Assembly: GCA_016292135.1 (NCBI GenBank)
Contig: JAEFAZ010000001.1
Location: 460,246 to 524,245, forward strand
DNA from: Saccharofermentans sp.
GTDB lineage: Bacteria > Bacillota > Clostridia > Saccharofermentanales > Saccharofermentanaceae
Direction of reading: 5' to 3'
DNA: 64,000 nucleotides
Of this stretch, positions 1-9,545 are shown one piece after another. Made by a program: the position numbers and the translations under genes. Position 1 is the stretch's first letter; every line of letters starts with the position of its first letter. Below the pieces are notes generated by a model. That model had not been told where the DNA came from. It worked only from the letters and a program-made list of their open reading frames with translations, and did no database searches.

Positions 1-600
1 TTCGAGCTCGTGGGATACAGTCATAAGCGAATTCTGACAGCGTCCGGCGATCGAGACGGCGCATCTGTCATCGATCCTGTATCCGTCGGATGAGACCTTG
101 CTCTTGATCCATTCGGCTACTTCGTTCTCATCTCCTATTGGCGTAGCGACTACGGTTCCCGATGCAGCTATCGCCTTATAAACTGAGGTGGTCGCTTTGA
201 ACTTGGCATCCTGGTCCCAGAACAGTATCGCACATGAAGACGGAAGGTCTTTCAGGAATTCAAGGTCTCTGTCCGTAGCCTGATATGAAGTGATATCCGC
301 TCCTTTGACGACCACGAGCCTGGCTTTGCTCATCCAGGGTACGCACATGGCAGAATCTATCAGCTTCTCCATATCGAACTTTTCGGAGAACCTGGTATCT
401 ATTACATTCATGTCCATATCACGGGCGCCGGGAGCGACCCAATAGTCTTCCATGCAGGAGATCACCTGTTCGGCAAGATAATTCTCGTCGCCATGGACGA
501 GGACAAGCCTTGCCTTATCGGGATCTTTTGCCATAAGGTCTTCGAAGGCCCTGATATCTATGCCGGCCTTGGATCTCTTCTTGTCAGTCTTGAAAGCCAT
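1..600 (-). CDS. holA: DNA polymerase III subunit delta, N-terminal part (partial)
   Basis: The reading frame is open from the ATG at 600 to the window edge, giving the first 200 residues of a protein that is usually about 340 residues long. Delta is the clamp-loader subunit that opens the sliding clamp in the replisome. The sequence shows the typical start of the family: a short basic N terminus, then a strand, a G-D-E-N-Y motif at about residues 38-42 (the family's hallmark near the degenerate P-loop) and the segment ending in WMSKARLVVVKG. A GGAGG site lies 8 bases before the ATG, inside the end of the upstream GH25 gene, so the two genes are probably translated from one mRNA. In many Firmicutes holA directly follows comEC; here about 10 kb separates them. 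The C-terminal half is outside the window. Confidence 0.88.
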   Translation of the reverse strand, partial: MAFKTDKKRSKAGIDIRAFEDLMAKDPDKARLVLVHGDENYLAEQVISCMEDYWVAPGARDMDMNVIDTRFSEKFDMEKLIDSAMCVPWMSKARLVVVKGADITSYQATDRDLEFLKDLPSSCAILFWDQDAKFKATTSVYKAIAASGTVVATPIGDENEVAEWIKSKVSSDGYRIDDRCAVSIAGRCQNSLMTVSHELE

Positions 601-601
601 G

Positions 602-1840
602 TCAGCCTCCCTCCGGCATGAGGATATCCATATCCACGGGACCGTCGATACCGTCGATCTTGCCGCAATCGGACACCTGCCACATATAGAACGAACCAGT
701 GTATGTAACCTTCTTATTGTACTGGGCGAGCCAGACAGTCACTGAATCAGCGGGTTTCCATATCTCAGTCAGATAGTACTTGCTCGCATAGAGCATGGTC
801 TCGTAGCCGCGGGCCTTGCACGTTTCCTCGAAAACATCATAAAGGTTGGAAAGATCGTTCAAACTGATCTTATATCTCTGGATATGTCCGAAATTCTCCC
901 AGTCGAACGTTACGGGGAAATCGAGCTTATCACCGTTAAGAGCATCTATGAGCTTGTTTGCGTTATCCCTGACCTCGTCAGGTGTCGCATCGGTCGAAGC
1001 ATAGTAGATGCCTACTTTAAGGCCTGCCGCCTTGGCGTTGGCGTAATTCGTCTTGAATGTGGGATCGAGCTTAAACTCCTTCTCATAATAGACACCGCAT
1101 CTCATTATCACGAACTCGCAGCCGGCCGCCTTGACCTTGTTGAAGTCTATATTGCCCTGCCACTTGGAAACATCGATGCCGACCATCGTGCCGCGGGGAC
1201 CGTAATCAGCAACAAAATCCTTGAACTTATAGTATTTCGGGGGAGCCTCTGTCGTAGTCTCGCCCGTCGGCGGAGTATAGCCTGTGGAATCCCAGACCTT
1301 GACCTTAAGATCCAGCGTTACGGCATTTCCCGCCCAGTCAGTGATCTTTACTGTAATAGGATATGTCCCTGCAACCTTGTCATTAACGTCACCGGTATAA
1401 GTTACGACCGGTTCGCTGTCATAATCGTCGATATAGCTCAAAACGCCGTCAAGAACATCCATCCCCATCTTCTGTCCTTTAGCTATATCAAGAGTTATAT
1501 TCCTCTTATCGAGTACATAAGGCGCCCTTGCATCGATCGCTTTAAGCTGCGAAGGGTCGCTGTTCCTTACCCTGCCGGAGCTTGAGGATGCAGCAGTAAC
1601 GGGAGAAAGATCTGTCGTATCGGAAGAGGAAACATCAGATGAAGGTTCAGACGAAGGAACTTCACCTCCCGGCTTATTGAAATACAGGACCAGAGCCGCA
1701 CAAGCCGCCAATATGACCACTCCCGCAATGATACCGGTCACGACCAGTATCCTGGAAGATGCCTTGGCATTCTTATCGGAAGGTCTGACCGGATCGGCCT
1801 TCACGTTCTCATTTCTTACTGAAGCACTGCTCTTCTTCAC
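602..1840 (-). CDS. Membrane-anchored GH25 lysozyme-family protein
   Basis: 412 residues with a GTG start preceded by a GAAGGG site. Order of parts: a basic cytosolic tail, one transmembrane helix (about residues 30-53), a Ser/Thr-rich linker, an Ig-like segment (about 100-190, with GTYPITVKITDWAGN, resembling DUF5011-type domains) and a C-terminal glycoside hydrolase family 25 domain (about 215-410). GH25 landmarks are visible: GIDVSKWQG at the first strand, FDWEN carrying the catalytic Asp/Glu pair, and the YMWQ segment near the end. Family knowledge: GH25 enzymes cleave the MurNAc-GlcNAc bond of peptidoglycan. I infer an extracytoplasmic, membrane-tethered muramidase used in wall remodelling. 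It ends one base before the holA start codon and should be co-transcribed with holA. Confidence 0.85.
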   Translation of the reverse strand: MKKSSASVRNENVKADPVRPSDKNAKASSRILVVTGIIAGVVILAACAALVLYFNKPGGEVPSSEPSSDVSSSDTTDLSPVTAASSSSGRVRNSDPSQLKAIDARAPYVLDKRNITLDIAKGQKMGMDVLDGVLSYIDDYDSEPVVTYTGDVNDKVAGTYPITVKITDWAGNAVTLDLKVKVWDSTGYTPPTGETTTEAPPKYYKFKDFVADYGPRGTMVGIDVSKWQGNIDFNKVKAAGCEFVIMRCGVYYEKEFKLDPTFKTNYANAKAAGLKVGIYYASTDATPDEVRDNANKLIDALNGDKLDFPVTFDWENFGHIQRYKISLNDLSNLYDVFEETCKARGYETMLYASKYYLTEIWKPADSVTVWLAQYNKKVTYTGSFYMWQVSDCGKIDGIDGPVDMDILMPEGG

Positions 1841-1889
1841 GTTGCTTATCCCTTCTCTTTCATTTGACGCAGCCTCCGCTACGGCAATA

Positions 1890-1916
1890 ATTATACCATT
1901 CTTCTTTTTATATCAA
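1890..1916 (-). promoter_or_regulatory. Promoter of the GH25-holA unit
   Basis: On the minus strand a TATAAT (1890-1895) is preceded by TGG, making an extended -10. TTGATA (1911-1916) lies upstream at a short spacing of 15. It is about 50 bases before the GTG of the GH25 gene. Confidence 0.6.
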
Positions 1917-1964
1917 TAATCACGGCAGAATAAACCATCTGATCGAAAATGCCTCGATTTTGCT

Positions 1965-1991
1965 CAAAAAAGAGCCGCCCGAAGGCGGCTC
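1965..1991 (-). terminator. Intrinsic terminator of the 13-repeat SLH gene
   Basis: A perfect 8-bp stem (1972-1979 with 1984-1991) closes a CGAA loop and is followed on the minus strand by six T residues. It lies just after the stop codon of the gene ending at 2014. Confidence 0.85.
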
Positions 1992-2013
1992 CATGATCAG
2001 GGAATTTATGATA

Positions 2014-5000
2014 TCATCCTTTTCCGTTAACGTACTTATCGTACTTGTAAAGGAATGTTACCATCTGACGTCTTGTACAATTGCCCAGAGGTCTAAAAGT
2101 ACCGTCATCGTAACCCGATACGATCTTCAACTCATTTGCCCAGAGAGTTGCCTTGTAGAAATAATCCGCGCTCCTAATATCAGAGAACTTGTTAATACCT
2201 TTCTTAGGCTCCGGCTTACCGGCCATCCTCCAGAGGAAGGTTACGGTCTGTGCCCTGGTGCAGATGCCCTGAGGGTTGAACTTCTTGTCGGAAGGAACCG
2301 TTGTGATCCCCTGCTCTACTGCCCAGATCGATGCCTTGTAGAAATAATCAGAACTCTTAACATCCTTAAACTTGTTTGTTGACGACTTAGGAGCAGGTTC
2401 TCCCTGAAGTCTCCAGAGGAACGTGATCATCTGAGCTCTCGAACAATCGTTAGTAGGCTTGAAGAGAGTCTGGTTATCGTAGCCCTTTACGACGCCTTTG
2501 TTTACAAGATAGTAAGTAGGTGTGAACCAGAAGTCCTTCTCATTTACAACATCCTTGAAGAGCACCTGTACCGTACAGGCAGCACTGACACCTGCAGCAG
2601 ATGCAGTGATCGTGACTTTACCTGCCTGCTTGGCTGTGATCTTGCCATTGGAATCGACCGATGCGATCTTTGAGTTAGAAGACTTCCATGCTACCTTGGA
2701 ACTTGAATTCTTAAGAGTTGCCTTCAAAGTCTGTGTACTTCCGCAGACGATCTTAGCGGATGTCTTGTCCAGAGTAAGAGTTACTTTTACGACGGTCTTC
2801 TTAAATGTCACCTTAACCGTTACGTCCTTTGCAGGCATGGTGAACTTAGCTGCGCTCGTAATATCAACAGCCTTTCCGCCGTCAGGAGTATATGTGATCT
2901 TATCGAGCTCATAACCCTTGTCTGCAGTCGCCTTGACCGTGATGACCGTTCCGGCAGATGCAGCAGATGCTGAAAGCGTTACCTTACCGCCGGTTGCAGC
3001 GCTTGCAGTTATCTTGTATTCATTCTTCTCGAAAACAACTTCAACTGCAGTTTTTCCGTCAGGCATAGCAAACTTGTTGCCTTCGATAGCTTTGCCGTTG
3101 ACCTTGATGGCAGCGAGATGGTAACCGTCATCGGCAGATACATCTACAGTGATCTCATCGCCGTAATATGCAGAAGTTGCTGAAAGAGTTGCCGAGCCGC
3201 CTGCAGTATTGCTTATCGACAGTTCATAAAGCGCTTTCCTGAATGTGACTTCTACTGTTGCAACCTCTGCAGGCATCGTGAAAGTATTGCCTTCAATTTC
3301 GGTACCGTTGACTGTAATGCTGTCGACCTCATATCCCTTTGCAGGAGTACAAGTAACAGTGATCTTGTCATTGTAATTTCCGGAAGCAGGGGCTGTTGCA
3401 GATCCGTTTTCACCGGAATTAACAGTGATCGTATAATCGATCTTTTTGAAGGTTACGGTTACTGTTACATTTGCTGCAGGCATATCAAATGTATTGCCGT
3501 TGATAGCTGTATTGTTAACTTTGATCTGATCGACCTTGTACCCGGTTTCAGGAGCACAATCCACAGTTATCTTGTCTCCGACATTTCCGCCAGTAGCAGA
3601 AGCTGTCGCAGTACCGCCTTCACCACTGTTAACAGTGATCGTGTAATCAATCTTTTTGAAAGTTACATTAAGTTTTACTTCGCCAGCCGGCATCGTAAAG
3701 CTATTATTGCTGACGTTTACCTGCTCAGATGTGATCTTATCCAGCGTGTAACCGACATCCGGAGCAACGGTAAGAGTTACTTTGTCACCAACTTGTGCAG
3801 TTTTCTGGCAGTTTGCAGTACCACCTTCGCCTGTGTTTACCGTAATCTTATAATCGATCTTTTTGAAGGTTACAGTAACAGTTACATTTGCTGCAGGCAT
3901 ATCAAACGTGGTGTCATTAATAGCTGTACCGTTGACTTTGATCTGATCCAGCTTGTATCCTGCTTCGGGAGTACAATTTACAGTGATCTTGTCTCCAACA
4001 TTTCCACCTGTAGCAGAAGCTGTCGCAGTACCGCCTTCACCACTGTTAACAGTGATCGTGTAATCAATCTTTTTGAAAGTAACATTAAGTTTTACTTCAC
4101 CGGCAGGCATCGTAAAGCTATTGTTGCTTACGTTCACCTGATCAGATGTGATCTTGTCAAGCGTGTAACCGGCATTCGGCGTTACGGTAAGAGTTACTTT
4201 ATCGCCGTATTGTGCAGTCTTCTGGCAGTTTACTGTACCACCTTCGCCTGCATTAACAGTGATCTTGTAATCGATCTTTTTAAAGGTTACAGATATATTA
4301 ACACCCTTGGCCGGCATCGTAAAACTGTTGTTGTTAATGGTTACATCACTAGAAGTGATCTTATCGATCATGTATCCTGCTGCGGGCAATGCAGAGATCG
4401 TGACCTTATCGCCGTATTGCGCGGTCTTCGGGCAGTTAACAGTACCACCATCGCCAGCATTTACCGTGATCGTGTAATCTATCTTTTTGAACGTTACAGA
4501 AACAGTTGCATCAGCAGCCGGCATCTCAAAAGTATTACCGTTAATCTCAGTACCGTTGACCTTGATCTTATCAACAGTATATCCCGTGTCAGGAGTAGCA
4601 GTTACGGTAATCTTGTCTTTATAGTTTGCCGTTGTTGCAGAAACTTTAACATTACCATTTACTGGTGCAATAATCGAAACAGAATAATCGATCTTTACGA
4701 ATGTTGCATATATAGTCACATTAACGGTAGGCATGTAAAAGTAATCGTTTTCAACAACAGTATTGTTTACTTTTATCTCTTTGATCTCATATCCTGTTTC
4801 CGGAGTTATCGTAAGATTGATCTTTTCGCCATAAGTTGCTGTTAAAGGGGCTTCTACAGTACCGCCCACACAAGGATCTACTGTGATCGTATATACGATC
4901 TTTTTGAACGTTGCATCAACCGTAACATCACCTGCAGGCATCACAAACGTATTACCCGTTATCTCTTTTCCGTTTACTTTGATCTTATCGACCGTATAGC

Positions 5001-6756
5001 CGAGTGACGGTTTTGTCGTGATAGTAACATTGTCTTTATAGTTTGCCGTAGCAGGAACTGTTATATAGCCGCCTTCACCATAATTAGCTTTGATCTTGTA
5101 ATCGATCTTTTTGAATGTTGCATTTAATGACACATTCTTTGCAGGCATAGTAAAACTATTATTGCTGATATTTACTTGGTCTGAGGTGATCTTATCAAGT
5201 TTATATCCTGTAGCAGGAGTTACATTGAGATTAATCTTATCACCATAATGTGCTGATGCAGGACATTCAACTGTACCGCCTTCGCCTGTATTAACCGTGA
5301 TATCGTAATCAATCTGCTTAAACGTTACATTAATCTCAACGTTTCTGCCTGGCATATAGAACCAATCTCCCGTGATCGGCTTGCCGTTAACAGAGATCTT
5401 GTCAACCTTATATCCTGTATTAGGATACGTATAAACATTAATCTTATCTCCCGCATATACATAATTATCATCACCGTCCGCTGTAGCCGTACCACCTGCA
5501 CCACAATTAACAGTTATATAATACTTATGTTTAGGATCATACGATGATGATTCAAGAGTAAGCGGTGCTTCCCCATAATAAGTTTTTGTATGATCTTTAT
5601 ATGTATAAATTATTCCATATTCAGACTTAGAATAACCTGATGCGACCGATCCAGTAGCACCGACCATAAACAGCAGTGTGTAATCATGTGTTATGTGCGT
5701 ATTGTTATCGCTATTTGTAACATCTACAAGATAGTTTTTACCATCATCCATGTGGACGATATTCCACATGTGACCACCGCCGCCCATATTTCCGCTTACG
5801 GAAATTGCATAAACTTCATCGCTGCGAAAAACGGAATTATCACAAAGATACTGGAAAGCCTTGGCATAACCTTCACATACAACTTCAGTTTTCGGATCTC
5901 CGTCAAAAGCCCAAACCAACTGCCAGGGATTTCCATAAGGAGGGTTGTTTTCAAGTGCATCATTATTGTAACTGGTTAATTCACAAATTGCATTATTATA
6001 TGCAAGAAGTTTATCGTAATCATTTTTTGAACTATTTTGAATAATTATATTCTTTGCATTATTAGCCGCTGCGTTTGCGCTTTCTGCATACAAAGGGTTT
6101 ACTTCAGTATTAGATTCACCTTGATATTCATTAGCAACATAGAAAATCAAAGTAATATTAGTCGCAATCAATTGGCTTTTACTATAACGCACAGTAAAAT
6201 TCAATCCCGGATATACTGTTTTGTCATACCAATATAAATCATACGGGCACGAAAACAACATGGCAGACAAAATAATATTATAATCAAATTCTTTAAGCAA
6301 TTTATTTGAGAGCAACGTTCTTCTTTGTTGGGGAGTCAGTACAGAAAAATCAGAAACACCCATATCCTCATTTGAGTAAATCATATATAGTTGATCTTGA
6401 GGAATTGTTATTTCTGTACTCTGTCGCTTTCCTTCAGCAATTTCCACAACTGCCGGAACAATGTTTTCATAAATGGTTTTTTCGTATCCGCTTAACTGAT
6501 TAATGAAATTAAATTTTACATTTGTAGGCTCAGTAATGCCGGACATTTTTTTCATAATGAAGTTCTCGGCTAATTCATCATTATCAAAATCAACATCAAT
6601 CACCACTTTTTCCACAACATCTGACTCTTCAGATTTCAGATTTTGAGGAATATCCACACCCTCCGTCTCGTCAGCATAGATGAACCCTGAGAACGACAAT
6701 ACGATCGCCGCTGTTAGAGTCAAGCATGTTAATCTGGTGAATAATCGTTTTTTCAT
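2014..6756 (-). CDS. Large secreted SLH-anchored protein with transglutaminase-like domain and 13 InlB-type repeats
   Basis: 1580 residues, ATG preceded by GGGGAGG. Parts in order: signal peptide (1-28); an N-terminal region ending in a transglutaminase-like core (about 285-355) with CEGYAKA (Cys), GHMWN (His) and LVDVTNSD (Asp), a plausible Cys-His-Asp triad; thirteen repeats of about 69 residues (about 405-1320) of the divergent InlB/'bacterial repeat' type, each with a G-GG near the start, GY-(V/L)DKI in the middle and a (F/T)MPA segment before VTFKKI; a Big_2-like Ig domain (about 1320-1400); three SLH domains (about 1400-1575). SLH domains bind secondary cell wall polymer, so the protein is presumably displayed on the S-layer or wall. 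The repeats probably act as a stalk. Whether the transglutaminase-like domain cross-links, cleaves or only binds cannot be read from the sequence. The same Big_2 plus SLH tail occurs in two other genes here. Confidence 0.87.
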   Translation of the reverse strand: MKKRLFTRLTCLTLTAAIVLSFSGFIYADETEGVDIPQNLKSEESDVVEKVVIDVDFDNDELAENFIMKKMSGITEPTNVKFNFINQLSGYEKTIYENIVPAVVEIAEGKRQSTEITIPQDQLYMIYSNEDMGVSDFSVLTPQQRRTLLSNKLLKEFDYNIILSAMLFSCPYDLYWYDKTVYPGLNFTVRYSKSQLIATNITLIFYVANEYQGESNTEVNPLYAESANAAANNAKNIIIQNSSKNDYDKLLAYNNAICELTSYNNDALENNPPYGNPWQLVWAFDGDPKTEVVCEGYAKAFQYLCDNSVFRSDEVYAISVSGNMGGGGHMWNIVHMDDGKNYLVDVTNSDNNTHITHDYTLLFMVGATGSVASGYSKSEYGIIYTYKDHTKTYYGEAPLTLESSSYDPKHKYYITVNCGAGGTATADGDDNYVYAGDKINVYTYPNTGYKVDKISVNGKPITGDWFYMPGRNVEINVTFKQIDYDITVNTGEGGTVECPASAHYGDKINLNVTPATGYKLDKITSDQVNISNNSFTMPAKNVSLNATFKKIDYKIKANYGEGGYITVPATANYKDNVTITTKPSLGYTVDKIKVNGKEITGNTFVMPAGDVTVDATFKKIVYTITVDPCVGGTVEAPLTATYGEKINLTITPETGYEIKEIKVNNTVVENDYFYMPTVNVTIYATFVKIDYSVSIIAPVNGNVKVSATTANYKDKITVTATPDTGYTVDKIKVNGTEINGNTFEMPAADATVSVTFKKIDYTITVNAGDGGTVNCPKTAQYGDKVTISALPAAGYMIDKITSSDVTINNNSFTMPAKGVNISVTFKKIDYKITVNAGEGGTVNCQKTAQYGDKVTLTVTPNAGYTLDKITSDQVNVSNNSFTMPAGEVKLNVTFKKIDYTITVNSGEGGTATASATGGNVGDKITVNCTPEAGYKLDQIKVNGTAINDTTFDMPAANVTVTVTFKKIDYKITVNTGEGGTANCQKTAQVGDKVTLTVAPDVGYTLDKITSEQVNVSNNSFTMPAGEVKLNVTFKKIDYTITVNSGEGGTATASATGGNVGDKITVDCAPETGYKVDQIKVNNTAINGNTFDMPAANVTVTVTFKKIDYTITVNSGENGSATAPASGNYNDKITVTCTPAKGYEVDSITVNGTEIEGNTFTMPAEVATVEVTFRKALYELSISNTAGGSATLSATSAYYGDEITVDVSADDGYHLAAIKVNGKAIEGNKFAMPDGKTAVEVVFEKNEYKITASAATGGKVTLSASAASAGTVITVKATADKGYELDKITYTPDGGKAVDITSAAKFTMPAKDVTVKVTFKKTVVKVTLTLDKTSAKIVCGSTQTLKATLKNSSSKVAWKSSNSKIASVDSNGKITAKQAGKVTITASAAGVSAACTVQVLFKDVVNEKDFWFTPTYYLVNKGVVKGYDNQTLFKPTNDCSRAQMITFLWRLQGEPAPKSSTNKFKDVKSSDYFYKASIWAVEQGITTVPSDKKFNPQGICTRAQTVTFLWRMAGKPEPKKGINKFSDIRSADYFYKATLWANELKIVSGYDDGTFRPLGNCTRRQMVTFLYKYDKYVNGKG
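3435..4269 (-). repeat. Recent 417-bp tandem duplication inside the InlB-type repeat region
   Basis: Repeats 7-8 and 9-10 of the protein form two nearly identical two-repeat blocks. Matching landmarks recur 417 bases (139 codons) apart: the GTACCGCC string starts at 3611 and at 4028, and the boundary GGTTAC starts at 3451 and at 3868. The other repeats have diverged much further. Confidence 0.8.
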
Positions 6757-6798
6757 GGCCAGAAACCTCCCCCTGAAAAATAAAGATTTTGGTCATTC

Positions 6799-6815
6799 AC
6801 AAATGTTGTATTTGT
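6799..6815. promoter_or_regulatory. Possible operator in the leader of the 13-repeat SLH gene
   Basis: A perfect 6-bp inverted repeat, ACAAAT-GTTGT-ATTTGT, lies between the predicted -10 (6827-6832) and the start codon at 6756. Its position downstream of the promoter fits a repressor site or an RNA hairpin. No regulator can be named. Confidence 0.3.
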
Positions 6816-6826
6816 AAAAACCATTT

Positions 6827-6855
6827 ATATTATCTCTAGCACATATCAATGTCAA
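6827..6855 (-). promoter_or_regulatory. Promoter of the 13-repeat SLH gene
   Basis: On the minus strand a perfect TTGACA (6850-6855) and TAATAT (6827-6832) are separated by 17 bases, about 70 bases before the ATG. This is one of the best sigma-A type promoters in the window. Confidence 0.75.
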
Positions 6856-6873
6856 GAGATATATCCAGCAACT

Positions 6874-6912
6874 AAAAACTCCCGGTGACGTTATTTAGTC
6901 CCCGGGAGTTTT
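6874..6912 (-). terminator. Terminator of the second SLH gene
   Basis: Inverted arms AACTCCCGG and CCGGGAGTT flank a 16-base loop and are followed by a T run in either direction. It lies just after the stop codon of the gene ending at 6930 and could serve both strands. Confidence 0.75.
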
Positions 6913-6929
6913 GTGTTATCAATATAAAA

Positions 6930-9449
6930 TCATTTCTTGTTGACGTATTTGTCGTATTTATAAAGGAATGTGACCATCTGGCGTCTGAGGCACAAGCCAT
7001 CCGGTCTGAACGTGCCGTCATCGTAACCTGCAAGTATCTTCATCTCGGATGCCCAGAGAGTCGCTTTGTAGTAGTAAGCGTTACTCTTAACGTCTTTAAA
7101 CTTGTTTTCCTTTGTCTTGGGGTTGGGTTTCCCTGCCATTCGCCAAAGGAAAGTTACTGTCTGAGCTCTGCTGCAAACATTCTTTGGTTTGAACGTTTTG
7201 TCACTATATCCTGTTGTTATGCCGTTTTCGACCGCCCAGATAACCGGTTTGAAGAAATAGTCACCGCTCTTAACATCCGGGAAGTCGCACTTAGAGGACT
7301 TCGGCTCAGGGCAACCCGCAAGTCTCCACATGAATGTCAGCATCTGTGCTCTGGTACACTCGACGGCAGGCTTAAACAAAGTCTGGTTATCGTAACCTTT
7401 GACAACATTCATATTTGCCAGATAATAGGTCGGTTCATACCAGAACTCCTTGGTATTGATCACGTCCTTAAAGAGAACCTGAACCGTGCACTTTGCGGTC
7501 TTCCCTGATGCCGATGCCGTAATAGTTACAGCTCCTGCCTGCTTTGCAGTTACCTTTCCGTTGGAATCCACCGTTGCGATCTTTGTATTAGAGGACTTCC
7601 AGGAGATCTTGTCTGTTATATCCTTAAGCGTTGCTTTCAAAGTCAGCTTATCACCGCAAACGACACTTGCGGATGTCTTATCCAACTTAAGGGAAGGATT
7701 TAGAGCATACTTGAATGTTACCTTAACTGATACATTGTTTTTAGGCATAGTGAACTTCTTGGAACTTGTAATGTCAACAGCCGTTCCTCCCTCAGGCGTG
7801 TATGTAATCTTATCGAGAGCATAACCGGCATCAGGCTTTACGGTTACTTTTATCTCATCACCATTGAGCGCCTTTGTCTTCGATAAAGTTGCCGTGCCAT
7901 TGCTTACTTTGTCAAGTGAAACATCAAAATCTGACAGGATAAACACTACTGTCTTAATTCCGCTCTGAGGATAAGCATTTTCGTAATCAATAACAAAGCG
8001 GCCTCTCAGATTGCAGCTATCAAGTCTGCTCAGAACAAAATCGGAAGAAGACACCTGTTTAAGCTCAAGATCCAGGTCTCCGTTTTTATCCAAGTCTATT
8101 TGATCGGTTTCGGATTTACCTATCGTATCAGACAAGATTAGGTCTTGTAAGAACATCATATGGGAAAAATTACAGTCAAACGGAGTTCTTACATCATAAG
8201 TGACAACCGGATTGGGATTGGGGAGCAATAAAGGTTCGCCGGCATAATCAGTCTCCATCTTTGCATTGGCATCTTCAGCAAGAAGATACATCTGACTCGT
8301 AAAACCCCATATATCATATTTAAAAAAATCTTCGGGCAGATTAAATGTAACTTTGCCTTCTTTAGAAAGATCCCAATCCAGTTTCTGATAGTAAAAAATT
8401 TCAGGCGATTCAATAATTTTCCCGTCTCTGATTACAGTTGACCTGTCTTTGATAACAACAGAAAGCTGCGTTACCTTCCCTGCATTTTTACCGGACAAGA
8501 CATAAGGAACTGTCACAGTATTACCGTCAACGGTCACATTCTTTCCATCAGGGATCGAAAGGTTGATATCATCATCCTTGACCGTAAGTTTATATTCGGC
8601 ACCAGCCTTTCCCCTGTTCCCTGAGATCAATGAGGATAATATAATCGCGTCTTTGTCGATATTCATGGCGGGAGCCACACTTATATCAAGATCGGGGCCT
8701 TGTCCACTGTAATCACGCAATGTCCTTGTAACTAATGTTCCGTTCTGATTAACATAGGCGATAACATTATTTGTATTTTTCTTAGGAGTACGCAACCACC
8801 AATGAGGATCAACTCTTTCCTTTGGTGTTAAAAGTTGTTTCTTATGTATCGCACCGTCTTTGTAATGATAACCATACATATTATTGGATACATCTTCAAT
8901 ATCAAGAACAAATACTTTATCTTTATTCAGAGGAGTATAACTGCCGTACTCGCTGTAAAAGCTATCCTGTACCCGCACACTTGAAGAATACTCGTGCGAA
9001 TCGACTGTGCTGGCAAAGACCGCATTCTGTTCAGCTTTTGAAAATGAATCATTAAAGAACGTGTTATTCAAATATTCCCTGAGCGAACTATTTGCCCAAA
9101 CATTGGAATAATCATTGTCAAATTCCTCCTGGTAAAGCAACTTATCGCTATCAAGAAATAACGTCCTACCTCCAAATTTGTTTGAGTCTTTATTAAGAAC
9201 TCGGAATCTTATCGGCTCATCATTGTATTTGCCATAATACACATAACTTCCTTGCCATGCACTGCTATTGCTGGCAGGAACCACCGGATTTGCGATCTGA
9301 GATGTACCAAATTCAGTGTTTTCTGCTGACTTAACCCACTCATCATCTGCTTTTACTTCACTCTTTCCCGTGATCTTTGGAACTAAAGATACTGTTATTG
9401 CCAAAGAAAGGATAAGAGCCCCTGCTCTCTTAAAAGTGATTCTATTCAT
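6930..9449 (-). CDS. Secreted SLH-anchored protein with DUF6273-like N-terminal domain
   Basis: The frame is open from 9506, but the ATG at 9449 is preferred: GGGAGG lies just upstream and a signal peptide begins there (basic MNR start, hydrophobic core, cut near residue 30). This gives 839 residues. Parts: a domain at about 40-290 resembling DUF6273 (YVYYGKYNDEPIRFRVL, NSSLREYLN, HWWLRTP), a family common in clostridial surface proteins and of unknown function; an unassigned beta-rich region (about 295-520); one InlB-type repeat (about 520-590); a Big_2-like domain; three SLH domains at the end. The last 250 residues closely resemble those of the neighbouring 1580-residue protein and of the gene at 27347-29533. 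It is likely non-covalently bound to the wall. Confidence 0.83.
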   Translation of the reverse strand: MNRITFKRAGALILSLAITVSLVPKITGKSEVKADDEWVKSAENTEFGTSQIANPVVPASNSSAWQGSYVYYGKYNDEPIRFRVLNKDSNKFGGRTLFLDSDKLLYQEEFDNDYSNVWANSSLREYLNNTFFNDSFSKAEQNAVFASTVDSHEYSSSVRVQDSFYSEYGSYTPLNKDKVFVLDIEDVSNNMYGYHYKDGAIHKKQLLTPKERVDPHWWLRTPKKNTNNVIAYVNQNGTLVTRTLRDYSGQGPDLDISVAPAMNIDKDAIILSSLISGNRGKAGAEYKLTVKDDDINLSIPDGKNVTVDGNTVTVPYVLSGKNAGKVTQLSVVIKDRSTVIRDGKIIESPEIFYYQKLDWDLSKEGKVTFNLPEDFFKYDIWGFTSQMYLLAEDANAKMETDYAGEPLLLPNPNPVVTYDVRTPFDCNFSHMMFLQDLILSDTIGKSETDQIDLDKNGDLDLELKQVSSSDFVLSRLDSCNLRGRFVIDYENAYPQSGIKTVVFILSDFDVSLDKVSNGTATLSKTKALNGDEIKVTVKPDAGYALDKITYTPEGGTAVDITSSKKFTMPKNNVSVKVTFKYALNPSLKLDKTSASVVCGDKLTLKATLKDITDKISWKSSNTKIATVDSNGKVTAKQAGAVTITASASGKTAKCTVQVLFKDVINTKEFWYEPTYYLANMNVVKGYDNQTLFKPAVECTRAQMLTFMWRLAGCPEPKSSKCDFPDVKSGDYFFKPVIWAVENGITTGYSDKTFKPKNVCSRAQTVTFLWRMAGKPNPKTKENKFKDVKSNAYYYKATLWASEMKILAGYDDGTFRPDGLCLRRQMVTFLYKYDKYVNKK

Positions 9450-9545
9450 AGATGTCCTCCCAAGGAATGATTGCGACAGATCGATCAATCTAATCCCCCA
9501 CTGCAATAGGATAACACAGCAACGCCGTATTGTTAAGGAGAGCCT

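Noticed and set aside
3793..4845. 350-residue plus-strand open frame opposite the 13-repeat gene
   Set aside because: It mirrors the periodic repeats of the real gene; the translated product only repeats the same complement pattern and lacks a start signal.
9450..9506. N-terminal 19 residues of the second SLH gene
   Set aside because: The ribosome binding site lies inside this stretch and the signal peptide starts at the ATG at 9449.
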